Of a stretch of 64,000 nucleotides of DNA, positions 12,081 through 21,039 are shown in pieces. Made by a program: the position numbers and the translations under genes. This DNA is from Paenibacillus sp. YYML68. Lineage in GTDB: Bacteria; Bacillota; Bacilli; Paenibacillales; NBRC-103111. The stretch lies in assembly GCF_027923405.1 (NCBI RefSeq), contig NZ_BQYI01000001.1, forward strand, positions 625,001-689,000. The letters run 5' to 3'. Positions within the stretch are counted from its first letter, which is position 1. Each line of letters opens with the position of its first letter. The notes beneath the pieces were generated by a model. The model did not search any database, was not told the origin of the DNA, and was given only the letters and a program-made list of their open reading frames with translations.

Positions 12081-12098
12081 TGAATTATCGAGGATGCC

Positions 12099-12124
12099 CT
12101 CAATTTGGCTTCGCCAAATTCGAG
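12099..12124. repeat. hairpin between repeats A and B
   Basis: Stem CTC-AATTTGG / CCAAATT-c-GAG around a cttcg loop. It lies between repeat A copy 2 and repeat B copy 2 and has no T-run after it. Confidence 0.8.
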
Positions 12125-12141
12125 GCTTGCCATAACATCTT

Positions 12142-12176
12142 CCGATATTCACGGAACCTGTTATTTCAGGATAAAA
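12142..12176. repeat. hairpin repeat B, copy 2
   Basis: Exact second copy of the 35-base unit at 12015-12049. Its 3' end abuts the rsmI ribosome binding site (AAAAGGAAACG before the ATG at 12184). Confidence 0.9.
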
Positions 12177-12183
12177 GGAAACG

Positions 12184-13074
12184 ATGAACTTGAACATTCA
12201 AAAAAGCTTTGCAGGCGATATAGGCGATAGAGGGAAGCTATACTTGGTTGGTACGCCAATCGGCAACCTGGAGGACATGACGTATCGAGCTGTGCGTATC
12301 CTACGCGAGGTGAAGTGGATAGCAGCCGAGGATACGAGGCAGACGAGGAAGCTGCTAACACACTTCGAGATTGACACTCGGCTCGTCAGCTACCATGAGC
12401 ACAACAAGCAGAACAGCGGTCCCGAGCTGATTCGGCTGCTACAGGGAGGCGATGACGTTGCGCTCGTGAGCGATGCAGGACTGCCGGCGATCTGCGACCC
12501 CGGTGCCGATCTCGTGCGGGAGGCGATTGCTGCGGGCATCGCTGTAGTACCGATCCCCGGCGCGAATGCTGCCTTATCAGCGCTGATCGTATCCGGGCTT
12601 CCAACGGATCGCTTCGTGTTCGTCGGCTTCCCTCCAAGAGATGCGAAGCCGATGTCTGAGGAGCTTGCACGGTGGAAGCGTGAGGCGGCAACGGTGATCG
12701 GCTACGAGTCGCCGTATCGGATCGTGAAGACGCTGACGCGAATTGCGGAGGTGCTTGGCGAGGGCCGTCAAGTGTGTCTCGTTCGTGAGTTGACCAAGAA
12801 GTATGAGGAAGCGATTCGAGGTACGGCGGCCGAGCTGCTACAATATTTGCAGGAGCATCCGCCTCAAGGTGAGTATTGCTTTGTCGTAGAGGGCGGCAGC
12901 GCGTCTGGCTCTGAGGCAGACGCTGACGAACAGTGGTGGTCGGCGCTGACACCGGAGGCTCATGTGGCCGCCTATGAGGAGCGCGGACTTGCTCATAAGG
13001 AAGCGCTGAGACAGGCCGCCTCCGACCGGGGGTTGCCGAAGCGGGAGCTGTACAACCTGCTGCATCAATCTTGA
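12184..13074 (+). CDS. rsmI: 16S rRNA 2'-O-methyltransferase RsmI
   Basis: A 296-residue SAM-dependent methylase of the tetrapyrrole-methylase fold. RsmI adds the 2'-O-methyl group of C1402 in 16S rRNA in the ribosomal P site. Motifs are LYLVGTPIGNLEDMT (about residues 19-33), AAEDTRQT, SDAGLPAICDPG (about 98-109) and PIPGANAALSAL. The tail (about 235-296) is a helical domain typical of the family. The ATG follows AAAAGGAA, whose A's belong to repeat B. It converges with abrB. Confidence 0.95.
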   Translation: MNLNIQKSFAGDIGDRGKLYLVGTPIGNLEDMTYRAVRILREVKWIAAEDTRQTRKLLTHFEIDTRLVSYHEHNKQNSGPELIRLLQGGDDVALVSDAGLPAICDPGADLVREAIAAGIAVVPIPGANAALSALIVSGLPTDRFVFVGFPPRDAKPMSEELARWKREAATVIGYESPYRIVKTLTRIAEVLGEGRQVCLVRELTKKYEEAIRGTAAELLQYLQEHPPQGEYCFVVEGGSASGSEADADEQWWSALTPEAHVAAYEERGLAHKEALRQAASDRGLPKRELYNLLHQS

Positions 13075-13093
13075 TGTAATCTCCTCGACAGCC

Positions 13094-13129
13094 CAAAAAA
13101 AATCCCTGATTCGTAAAACGAATCAGGGA
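13094..13129 (-). terminator. terminator of abrB
   Basis: Perfect 11-bp stem TCCCTGATTCG / CGAATCAGGGA around taaaa. The A-run on its left (13094-13102) is a T-run for minus-strand transcription, so it ends abrB. It has no T-run for rsmI. Confidence 0.88.
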
Positions 13130-13199
13130 CATAGAGGAGATATGAAAAGGTTAGAATTACCGTAGTTAATGTTGCTATTTTTATTATACCCTATTTTTT

Positions 13200-13454
13200 T
13201 TATTTTGTCACAGGTATTGGCATTTCAGATAAGCATTCGTGACAAACAATTTTTCCCTTGAAGTAAGAAACGTTTTCTGCGTTACCACAGAAGATACATG
13301 CAGGCTCATATTTCTTCAGCATGATGCGCTCGCCATCTACATAGATCTCCAAAGCGTCCTTCTCGCCAATACCTAACGTTCTACGAAGCTCGATCGGAAT
13401 AACAACGCGACCTAATTCGTCTACTTTTCTTACAATACCAGTTGATTTCATCAT
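13200..13454 (-). CDS. abrB: transition state regulator AbrB
   Basis: The 84-residue protein has the swapped-hairpin AbrB DNA-binding domain (residues 1-50, with GIVRKVDELGRVVIP and LRRTLGI) and a C-terminal half with CIFC and CHEC cysteine pairs. Bacillus AbrB is a tetramer that represses many post-exponential genes, including spoVG, until Spo0A~P shuts it off. It lies on the minus strand between rsmI and ywfO, with its own promoter, paired Spo0A boxes and terminator. The start is ATG 13454 or 13451, after GAGAGGGG on the minus strand. Confidence 0.96.
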   Translation of the reverse strand: MMKSTGIVRKVDELGRVVIPIELRRTLGIGEKDALEIYVDGERIMLKKYEPACIFCGNAENVSYFKGKIVCHECLSEMPIPVTK

Positions 13455-13510
13455 GATATAAATCCCCTCTCTAGAAGTTCAAGAATATAGTAGTGCAGCG
13501 GAGTAAAATT

Positions 13511-13527
13511 ATCGTCATGTTTCGACA
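13511..13527 (-). promoter_or_regulatory. paired Spo0A boxes in the abrB leader
   Basis: Read on the minus strand, TGTCGAA (13521-13527) and TGACGAT (13511-13517) match the Spo0A box (TGNCGAA) fully and with one mismatch. They lie 10 bp apart, one helical turn, just downstream of the predicted start site. B. subtilis abrB is repressed by Spo0A~P at two such boxes in this position. Confidence 0.8.
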
Positions 13528-13542
13528 TATTTCTTTATCTCT

Positions 13543-13571
13543 ATGATACCAACCATTCCCATAATAGTCAA
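13543..13571 (-). promoter_or_regulatory. sigma-A promoter of abrB
   Basis: On the minus strand TTGACT (13566-13571), 17 bases, then TATCAT (13543-13548). The expected start near 13536 lies just upstream of the Spo0A boxes. Confidence 0.8.
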
Positions 13572-13818
13572 CCTTAAAGTTAAGAGAATTTATAAGCAAA
13601 TTATGGTATATTAGCTGTGGAAAAAGAAGTGGCGAAGCGGCGCGCTAACAGGCCGTTTTGCTTCATAATTGCTCCATATTTGGAAAAGGAAATAATCCAA
13701 TTAATGTATATTTTGCGCTATGAAGCTACCAAATGAATATCGACACGATATGACATCTTTATTTGTCGCCGTGCATGCTTTGTCGAATCTAATTGTGAAT
13801 AGGCAGGAGGAAGTTTCC

Positions 13819-15114
13819 ATGCACAATCCGTTACAGGAAGAAAAAGTGTTCAAGGACCCTGTTCATAAGTACATTTACGTACAAGATCAGATTATTTGGG
13901 CTCTAATCAACACGCGAGAGTTCCAGCGGCTGCGCCGCATTCGGCAACTGGGCACTTGCTTCCTGACGTTCCATGGCGCGGAGCACAGTCGCTTCTCGCA
14001 TTCGTTAGGCGTCTATGAAATTACGAGAAAAATCATTTCACAGTTCGAGCGCAACCGGTATGCGGATTGGCCTAGTGAAGAGCGTCTACTGTGTCTGTGT
14101 GCCGCGCTGTTGCACGATGTTGGACATGGACCGTTCTCTCACTCTATCGAAAAAACGTTCGGCACTCATCATGAGGAGTGGTCGTGCCGTATCGTGCTCG
14201 GTGATACCGAGGTGAACAAGGTGCTTCGACAAGTATCGCCCACGTTCCCGCAGCAGGTTGCAGGTGTGATCGCGAAGACGTACCGTCAAGAGATCGTCGT
14301 CAGCCTCGTTTCCAGTCAGTTGGATGCAGACCGTATGGATTACTTGCTGCGCGACGCATATTTCACAGGCGTGAACTATGGCATGTTCGACCTCGATCGC
14401 ATCCTCCGCGTGCTGCGGCCCTATCAGGGACACATTGTCGTCAAGGAGAGCGGCATGCATGCGGTGGAGGATTACTTGATGGCACGCTACCAGATGTACT
14501 GGCAGGTGTACTTCCATCCGGTTACCCGAAGCGCCGACGTCATCCTCCATCACATCTTCGAAAGAGCGAAGCATCTGCACGAGGAAGGCTATACGTTCCG
14601 CTTCATGCTCGCGCCGCTTCCGAGCTTATTCGCGAATAAGCTGAGCGTCCAGGAGTATCATATGCTCGATGAGGCGTTCATGCAGACGGTGCTCATGCAA
14701 TGGTCACTGGAGCAGGACGACATTCTCTCCGAGCTGTGCTCCAGATTTCTGGAGCGGCGGCTGTTCAAGTATACAACGCTTGAAGTGATGGATGTGCCGA
14801 TGCTGGAACGGCTGAGAGATACATTCCGCAGCATCGGTCTTGACCCGCATTATTACCTCGAGGTTGATTTCCCATCCGACCAGTCGTATGATGTGTATCG
14901 ACCGGGGGAGCAAGACGAGAAGCTGCCTATTCTGTTGCTAGATGCAGCTGACAGACTGACTGAAATTTCCCATAAATCTGAAATTGTTCGCTCCATCAGC
15001 GGTATTCAGATGGGGAAGTATCACTTATATTACCCGCAAGACCTTCTCTTGAAGCATGCGTCCCGATTGGATGAGGCCACGCGTCGTCTGCTCGGTCTTG
15101 TCGAAGATCAATAG
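13819..15114 (+). CDS. ywfO: HD-domain phosphohydrolase, YwfO type
   Basis: A 431-residue HD-superfamily hydrolase of the SAMHD1/YwfO kind, matching B. subtilis YwfO in length. Metal ligands appear as H in SRFSHSLGV, the HD pair in LLHDVGHGPFSH and a later D in SQLDADRMDYLLRDA. YwfO-type proteins act on nucleotide substrates; the exact substrate is not readable from sequence. ATG 13819 has AGGAGG 8 bases upstream, while the frame opens earlier at 13720 without a binding site. In B. subtilis this gene is elsewhere; here it occupies the position of metS between abrB and tatD. Confidence 0.9.
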   Translation: MHNPLQEEKVFKDPVHKYIYVQDQIIWALINTREFQRLRRIRQLGTCFLTFHGAEHSRFSHSLGVYEITRKIISQFERNRYADWPSEERLLCLCAALLHDVGHGPFSHSIEKTFGTHHEEWSCRIVLGDTEVNKVLRQVSPTFPQQVAGVIAKTYRQEIVVSLVSSQLDADRMDYLLRDAYFTGVNYGMFDLDRILRVLRPYQGHIVVKESGMHAVEDYLMARYQMYWQVYFHPVTRSADVILHHIFERAKHLHEEGYTFRFMLAPLPSLFANKLSVQEYHMLDEAFMQTVLMQWSLEQDDILSELCSRFLERRLFKYTTLEVMDVPMLERLRDTFRSIGLDPHYYLEVDFPSDQSYDVYRPGEQDEKLPILLLDAADRLTEISHKSEIVRSISGIQMGKYHLYYPQDLLLKHASRLDEATRRLLGLVEDQ

Positions 15115-15150
15115 CTACATATATGAAATGGAATAGGGGTTGTATTAAAG

Positions 15151-15939
15151 ATGCTGATCGACACTCATGCTCATCTGAATGCGGAGCAATTCGATGAAGA
15201 CCGACAAGAAGTGATCGCGCGTGCACAACAGAATGGAATTCGTCGAATTATCAATGTCGGATTCAATCGAGAGACGATTCCGACTTCGCTGGCGCTTGCG
15301 GAGCAGTACGATTTCATCTACTCGACGGTCGGCTGGCATCCGACCGATGCGATCAATATGAAGGATGGCGATCTGGAATGGCTCGAGTCGCTGTGCGCAC
15401 ACGAGAAGGTCGTAGCGATCGGCGAGATTGGACTCGATTATTACTGGGATACGTCGCCCAAGGATGTTCAGGACCGCGTGTTCCGGGAGCAGATTCGGCT
15501 TGCCCGCAAGGTGAAGCTGCCGATTGTTATCCATAATCGTGACGCACATCATGACGTCGTCGAGACGCTCCGTGAGGAGAAGGCTTCAGAGGTCGGTGGC
15601 GTCATGCACTGCTTCTCTGGCAGCTGGGAGACGGCGAAGCAGTGTCTGGATCTCAATTTTTATATTTCGTTCGGAGGGCCAGTCACCTTCAAGAATGCGA
15701 AGCAGCCCAAGGAGGTGCTGGAGAAGGTGCCTCTGGATCGTCTGCTGATCGAGACGGATGCTCCATACTTAGCCCCACATCCGTATCGTGGAAAGCGGAA
15801 TGAATCGTCCTATGTTCGGCTCATTGCAGAGACTGCGGCAGAGATTAAAGGGCTTTCATTGGAGGAGCTTGCGGAGATCACAACTCGTAATGCCACTAAG
15901 TTATTTAACCTCAAAACGAGTGAAATGACTCAAAAATGA
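15151..15939 (+). CDS. tatD: TatD-family metal-dependent DNase (YabD)
   Basis: A 262-residue TIM-barrel metallohydrolase. Metal-binding motifs appear in order: DTHAHL (residues 4-9), GEIGLDYY, VIHNRDAH, MHCFSG and IETDAPYLAPHP near the C-terminus. TatD proteins are 3'-5' exonucleases or DNA-repair nucleases. It is 36 bases after ywfO and is followed by the long riboswitch-containing gap before yabE. The ATG follows AGGGG at long spacing. Confidence 0.94.
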   Translation: MLIDTHAHLNAEQFDEDRQEVIARAQQNGIRRIINVGFNRETIPTSLALAEQYDFIYSTVGWHPTDAINMKDGDLEWLESLCAHEKVVAIGEIGLDYYWDTSPKDVQDRVFREQIRLARKVKLPIVIHNRDAHHDVVETLREEKASEVGGVMHCFSGSWETAKQCLDLNFYISFGGPVTFKNAKQPKEVLEKVPLDRLLIETDAPYLAPHPYRGKRNESSYVRLIAETAAEIKGLSLEELAEITTRNATKLFNLKTSEMTQK

Positions 15940-16048
15940 GGGTATGAGGACGACTGTTTTTTATCACGAAACAAGAGAATGCGAGATAATGAGCAATAAT
16001 CGAAGGCTTGAGCGAGAAATAGGTGTGTTGGTTGCGATTTCAATTCGA

Positions 16049-16063
16049 AATTTGGTCCAAATT
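16049..16063. other. palindrome AATTTGG-T-CCAAATT
   Basis: A 15-base near-perfect dyad in the otherwise empty 15940-16160 region, upstream of the riboswitch and the likely yabE promoter. It has operator geometry. Apart from this and a TATACT near 16096, I see nothing definite there. Confidence 0.45.
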
Positions 16064-16164
16064 GAACGAAAATGATTCTTTTTCGGCGTGTTTGTATACT
16101 TTACAATTAAACCCCTCGCATCGTAAACTCAGTATTAACTTCATACGATTTACCAAGCTTCCAA

Positions 16165-16320
16165 TATCGCTGAGTTTCCGAAAGGGAAACGGGGGAACCG
16201 CAGCTTCAAGCCGAATCGGGCTGGGCTGTAACAATTGGGGTGAATCTCGGACGCCTTCAAGAGGTCCGGGTAGGGCGACTCTCAAGTCCGAATCCGTCAG
16301 CTAACCTCGTAAGCGTTTAG
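16165..16320 (+). ncRNA. cyclic di-AMP riboswitch (ydaO/yuaA class)
   Basis: The sequence carries the conserved ydaO-type blocks in order: CGCTGAG opening the closing stem, AAACGGGGGAACC, TTGGGGTGAATC, TAGGGCGA, and AAGTCCGAATCCGTCAGCTAACCTCGTAAGCG, the last segment closing the stem with CGCT. This class binds c-di-AMP and usually turns genes off when it is abundant. It precedes the cell-wall gene yabE, and a transcription terminator (16374-16414) lies between aptamer and gene. The link of this riboswitch class to cell-wall hydrolases and Rpf-like genes is known; placement before this yabE is read here. Confidence 0.95.
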
Positions 16321-16373
16321 AGAGAGGTAACGCATTGTCGTGCGCTTTATTTTCATTTGGATCAAATGAGTAT

Positions 16374-16414
16374 AAAAGTCACGGGAAGGTTCCTCTTCTC
16401 CGCTGACTTTTTTT
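16374..16414 (+). terminator. riboswitch-controlled terminator before yabE
   Basis: AAAAGTCA-cGG-gAAGG pairs with the segment ending CCGcTGACTTTTTTT, a bulged stem with a long T-run. It lies between the c-di-AMP aptamer and yabE, so c-di-AMP binding likely decides read-through. Confidence 0.85.
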
Positions 16415-16608
16415 GTGCTGTCCTCCATGGGAGGCGGCGCGGGCATGCTCATAAGTGATCCTTCCAAAGCGGGGGTGAACGAGGCAGGCAAGTCGGCTCT
16501 GATGTCAGTAGCAAACGTTGGTAATGACAGTCATAACAATTTACCAAGTCGCGTCAGATCTTATCATGCATAACACTCGATGGCGAGGCTTTAAGGAGGA
16601 CGGAACAA

Positions 16609-17748
16609 GTGGGAGCTGGATCACTAGAGCAACCCCATGAAAGACGATCATCCAGCATGACCTTCGCACTGCGATGGGCGCATGAAAACTTGCGTATGAT
16701 TACGATAATTGCACTACTTTCATTCGCTATGGCTTTCATGTTCTTGATGATGTTGCACGGTACCGCGATTAAGCGCGTATCGGTCGTTGTAGACGGACAG
16801 GAGCTTATGTTCCAAACCCGGCAAGGGGAGCTGCAACGAATACTGGATGAGCAAGGCATAACGGTCAGTGAGCACGATCGATTATCGCATTCGCTGGATG
16901 CGGCGATTCAATCGGGCGATCGGATTACGATTACACGCACGACACCTGTACAGCTTACAGCTGACGGAGAGACCCGAACGATCTACACAGCGGGTACAAC
17001 GGTGGAAGAGGCGCTAGCGGACTTGAACGTAACGCTCGGTGAGCACGATAAGGTAATGCCGGCGAAGGATGCGGAGCTTACGGCGAACGCAGCGGTTCAG
17101 GTCGTGCGCGTAACGAAGGAGCTCGGCGAGGTCGAGGAGAAGGTCGCATTCGACATCGTTAAGAAGAACGAGCCCAAGCTGCTCAAGGGCAAGGAACAGG
17201 TCGTACAGGAAGGTCAGGAAGGCATCGTTATTAAGCAGCTGGAGAAAGTATATGAGGACGGCGTGCTCGTCTCCGAGCAGGTTGTCGAAGAGAAGGTTCA
17301 GCAGGAAAGCAAGCAGCGGATCGTCGCGGTCGGAACGAAAAATCCGGTCGTTGCTTTGTCAAGCTCCTCGCCCAATGTGGATGAGGTGATGAAGAATGGC
17401 ATCAACTTCGGTTATAAGCAAGTGATTAAGAACTTTACCTTAACCGGTTATTCAGCCGGACCCGCGTCGACTGGCAAGGATGTCAATCATCCGCAGTACG
17501 GCGTAACTTCATCAGGTGCGAAAGTGACAGAAGGTCGTACCATTGCAGTAGACCCTAAAGTAATTCCGATCGGCTGGTGGGTATATATCGAAGGCCTCGG
17601 CTTCCGCCGTGCGGAGGATACGGGCAGTGCCGTGAAAGGAAACAAGATCGACGTTTATTTCGACAGTCATAACTATGCCAGCCGCTTCGGTACGAAGAGT
17701 GGCTACACGGTATACATTATCGGCCCGAAGAAGCCGTCGGCGAATTAG
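16609..17748 (+). CDS. yabE: YabE-like cell-wall protein with DUF348, G5 and 3D domains
   Basis: The 379-residue protein has a basic N-terminus and one membrane anchor (about residues 29-49). Two DUF348 repeats follow (about 55-95 and 110-150), then a G5 domain (about 155-240), then a C-terminal 3D domain (about 285-372) carrying the three conserved aspartates, in AVDPKVIP, AEDTGSAV and KIDVYF. The architecture is that of resuscitation-promoting or lytic-transglycosylase-like wall proteins, so it probably cleaves or remodels peptidoglycan outside the membrane. The GTG start follows AAGGAGG. It is preceded by the c-di-AMP riboswitch, linking wall remodelling to a nucleotide that reports osmotic and wall state. 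Confidence 0.92.
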   Translation: MGAGSLEQPHERRSSSMTFALRWAHENLRMITIIALLSFAMAFMFLMMLHGTAIKRVSVVVDGQELMFQTRQGELQRILDEQGITVSEHDRLSHSLDAAIQSGDRITITRTTPVQLTADGETRTIYTAGTTVEEALADLNVTLGEHDKVMPAKDAELTANAAVQVVRVTKELGEVEEKVAFDIVKKNEPKLLKGKEQVVQEGQEGIVIKQLEKVYEDGVLVSEQVVEEKVQQESKQRIVAVGTKNPVVALSSSSPNVDEVMKNGINFGYKQVIKNFTLTGYSAGPASTGKDVNHPQYGVTSSGAKVTEGRTIAVDPKVIPIGWWVYIEGLGFRRAEDTGSAVKGNKIDVYFDSHNYASRFGTKSGYTVYIIGPKKPSAN

Positions 17749-17801
17749 GAGCTTGCAATTGGGCAAGACTAGATTCATTATAGATATAAAGTCAGCAGGT
17801 G

Positions 17802-17833
17802 AAGAAGAGGTGCCTCAGGCGGCCTCTTCTTTT
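17802..17833 (+). terminator. terminator after yabE
   Basis: AAGAAGAGG-tgCC / GGcgg-CCTCTTCTTTT stem ending in T's, about 50 bases after yabE. It argues against starting rnmV at the in-frame ATG 17799. Confidence 0.8.
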
Positions 17834-17864
17834 GCTTGTTTATGCAGAAAGGAAGCAAGACGTG

Positions 17865-19339
<1,475 letters not shown>

Positions 19340-19386
19340 CGGGTGAGCCTCGCTACGGTGCTCTAGGGAATTGGGCGGATTGCCTG

Positions 19387-19415
19387 CACCAATTGCCTAT
19401 ACACGCCATACGATA
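19387..19415 (+). promoter_or_regulatory. candidate sigma-K promoter of yabG
   Basis: CACC (19387-19390), 16 bases, CATACGATA (19407-19415), a match to the sigma-K pattern mACm-16-CATAnnnTA. Bacillus yabG is sigma-K dependent. The start site would leave a leader of only about 14 bases, which lowers confidence. Confidence 0.45.
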
Positions 19416-19435
19416 GACGAGGAGGCGATGCAGCC

Positions 19436-20335
19436 ATGAAACAGGGAGACCTGGTCACTCGGAAATCGTATGGTGGTGACATTATTTTCAAAATCCAAGA
19501 AGTCCGCAGTCAATATGCGGTGCTCCGCGGGGTCGAGCTTCGCCTGCTGGCGGATGCGCCCTTGCTCGATTTGGAGATGAGCCACCAGCTCGATAGCTAT
19601 CACGATACGGCCATGCTGCGGCCGAAGTGGCTTGATCGGATGCGTCAGCAGGATACGGCAGCTGCGATGCCGCAGCAGAGCTGGACAGGGGCGGAGCAGC
19701 CAGCTTCGGGCGGTGCGCTTACGCCGCTGCCTAAGCCTAAGGTGAAGCCTGTCTACTTCGACATGCCCGGCAAGGTGCTTCACCTCGACGGTGATCCGAA
19801 TTACTTGCGTAAATGTATGAATCTGTACGGAGAGCTGAGGGTGCCGGCTGAGGGCTATTATGTAGCGGAAGCGAATATGCCTGATGCGGTGTATCGGCTG
19901 CTTCCGCAGGTGAGACCTGACATTCTGGTCCTTACAGGCCATGACGGTATATTGAAAAATCGCGCAGGCGCCGATATTACGCAGCTCAGCAGCTATAAAA
20001 ACTCGCACAATTTCGTGAACGCGGTGCGTGTCGCCAGACAGTTTGAAAAAAATCGAGACGCCCTTACGATCATTGCCGGTGCATGTCAATCGCACTTCGA
20101 GGCGCTGCTGCAGGCCGGTGCGAACTTTGCCAGCTCGCCAGCCCGGGTGCTCATACATGCGCTCGACCCGCTGTGCGTGGCGGCTAAGGTTGCGTTCACT
20201 CCAATACGGGACACTGTGAATATACTCGATGTCATCGGTTTAACATACAGTGGCTTGGAGGGGTTAGGCGGTGTCGAGTCGCTTGGCAGCTACCGCCGGG
20301 GAGTGCCCAAATTGCCATATTTGAATTCGAATTAA
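19436..20335 (+). CDS. yabG: sporulation-specific protease YabG
   Basis: A 299-residue YabG-family peptidase that processes spore coat proteins in the mother cell late in sporulation. The N-terminus KQGDLVTRKSYGGDIIFKI and the core segments VLTGHDG, NSHNFVNAV and GACQSHFEALL match the family; the cysteine in GACQSHFEA and the histidine of TGHD are likely catalytic, but this is family inference. GAGGAGG precedes the ATG. A candidate sigma-K promoter lies upstream and a strong terminator overlaps the stop codon. Confidence 0.93.
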   Translation: MKQGDLVTRKSYGGDIIFKIQEVRSQYAVLRGVELRLLADAPLLDLEMSHQLDSYHDTAMLRPKWLDRMRQQDTAAAMPQQSWTGAEQPASGGALTPLPKPKVKPVYFDMPGKVLHLDGDPNYLRKCMNLYGELRVPAEGYYVAEANMPDAVYRLLPQVRPDILVLTGHDGILKNRAGADITQLSSYKNSHNFVNAVRVARQFEKNRDALTIIAGACQSHFEALLQAGANFASSPARVLIHALDPLCVAAKVAFTPIRDTVNILDVIGLTYSGLEGLGGVESLGSYRRGVPKLPYLNSN

Positions 20336-20358
20336 GCGCCTAGCAGGCGCTTTTTTTA
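20334..20358 (+). terminator. terminator after yabG
   Basis: AAGCGCCT-agc-AGGCGCTT followed by T's, overlapping the yabG stop codon. Confidence 0.95.
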
Positions 20359-20465
20359 ATATCTTTGTGTACATAATAAGCGCGTAGAGAAAATAAAGTT
20401 CGACACCATTCGCGAAAACCGCCAAAACTCGCTTTTCAGGCGCGAATAATTAAAGAAAATAATAA

Positions 20466-20495
20466 TTGACATTTAATTTGTCCCGCTGATATAAT
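20466..20495 (+). promoter_or_regulatory. veg promoter P1 (sigma-A)
   Basis: TTGACA (20466-20471), 18 bases, TATAAT (20490-20495): full consensus at both boxes. Confidence 0.88.
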
Positions 20496-20507
20496 ATTCG
20501 GCTTAAA

Positions 20508-20536
20508 TTGACATACTACCTGTGTTGCGTTATAAT
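20508..20536 (+). promoter_or_regulatory. veg promoter P2 (sigma-A)
   Basis: TTGACA (20508-20513), 17 bases, TATAAT (20531-20536). It is a second perfect consensus promoter only 41 bases after P1, so veg is expected to be transcribed very strongly. Confidence 0.9.
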
Positions 20537-20563
20537 CTAACAGGAAAGAGGTGGTAGTGGACA

Positions 20564-20836
20564 ATGGCTAAAAATTCGCTATTGGAGATCAAACGTTGTT
20601 TGGAACCTCATGTCGGGCAAAAGATAATGCTAAAGGCGAACGGCGGCCGCCGCAAAACGGTTGAACGTTCAGGTGTCTTGGAGGAAACCTACCCTTCCGT
20701 TTTTATTGTCAAGCTGGATCAAGAACAGCAATCCTTCAAGCGCGTTTCGTACAGTTACGCGGATATTTTGACGGAATCCGTCGAAGTTACAGTATGTCAA
20801 GACGACGGGGAATTGCGTATTACCATACAGCAATAA
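20564..20836 (+). CDS. veg: Veg protein
   Basis: The 90-residue protein belongs to the Veg family, starting [11 protein letters not shown] and with [20 protein letters not shown] in the core, an Sm/S1-like small beta fold. In B. subtilis Veg is highly expressed and stimulates biofilm formation, apparently by opposing SinR. AGAGGTGG precedes the ATG. It stands alone between two terminators with two perfect promoters, as expected for one of the strongest vegetative promoters known in Bacillus. Confidence 0.96.
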   Translation: MAKNSLLEIKRCLEPHVGQKIMLKANGGRRKTVERSGVLEETYPSVFIVKLDQEQQSFKRVSYSYADILTESVEVTVCQDDGELRITIQQ

Positions 20837-20848
20837 GCTACATAAGGG

Positions 20849-20879
20849 CGGTTGACCGTGGCAGCGGTCAGCCGTTTTT
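20849..20879 (+). terminator. terminator after veg
   Basis: CGGTTGACCG-tggcag-CGGTCAGCCG followed by TTTTT. Confidence 0.93.
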
Positions 20880-20967
20880 GTTGTCGCCGCAACATTGTAC
20901 AATCATTGTACCCACATGAAAAGGGTTTATTCTTTTTTCGAAGAAAATGATGGTCAGAGTCCGATAT

Positions 20968-20996
20968 GCATGGAATTGTGTCCTTGGCGCATACTA
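20968..20996 (+). promoter_or_regulatory. sigma-G promoter of sspF
   Basis: GCATG (20968-20972), 17 bases, CATACTA (20990-20996), a full match to the sigma-G consensus GHATR / CATWHTA. The start site would be near 21003, just before the SspF ribosome binding site. Forespore expression of SspF is established. Confidence 0.82.
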
Positions 20997-21039
20997 CATC
21001 ACAACCTTAAAGCTACAAAACGCTAAGGGAGGTTCATAT

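Noticed and set aside
11987-12176. CRISPR-like array
   Set aside because: Two different elements each occur twice, without regular spacers, and are themselves hairpins. No cas gene is nearby.
16023-16304. Small open frame of 93 codons over the riboswitch
   Set aside because: It lies across the c-di-AMP aptamer, whose conserved bases explain the sequence, and has no ribosome binding site.
20947-21039. N-terminal extension of SspF from ATG 20947
   Set aside because: It contains a full sigma-G promoter and is outside the SASP family; ATG 21040 has the ribosome binding site.
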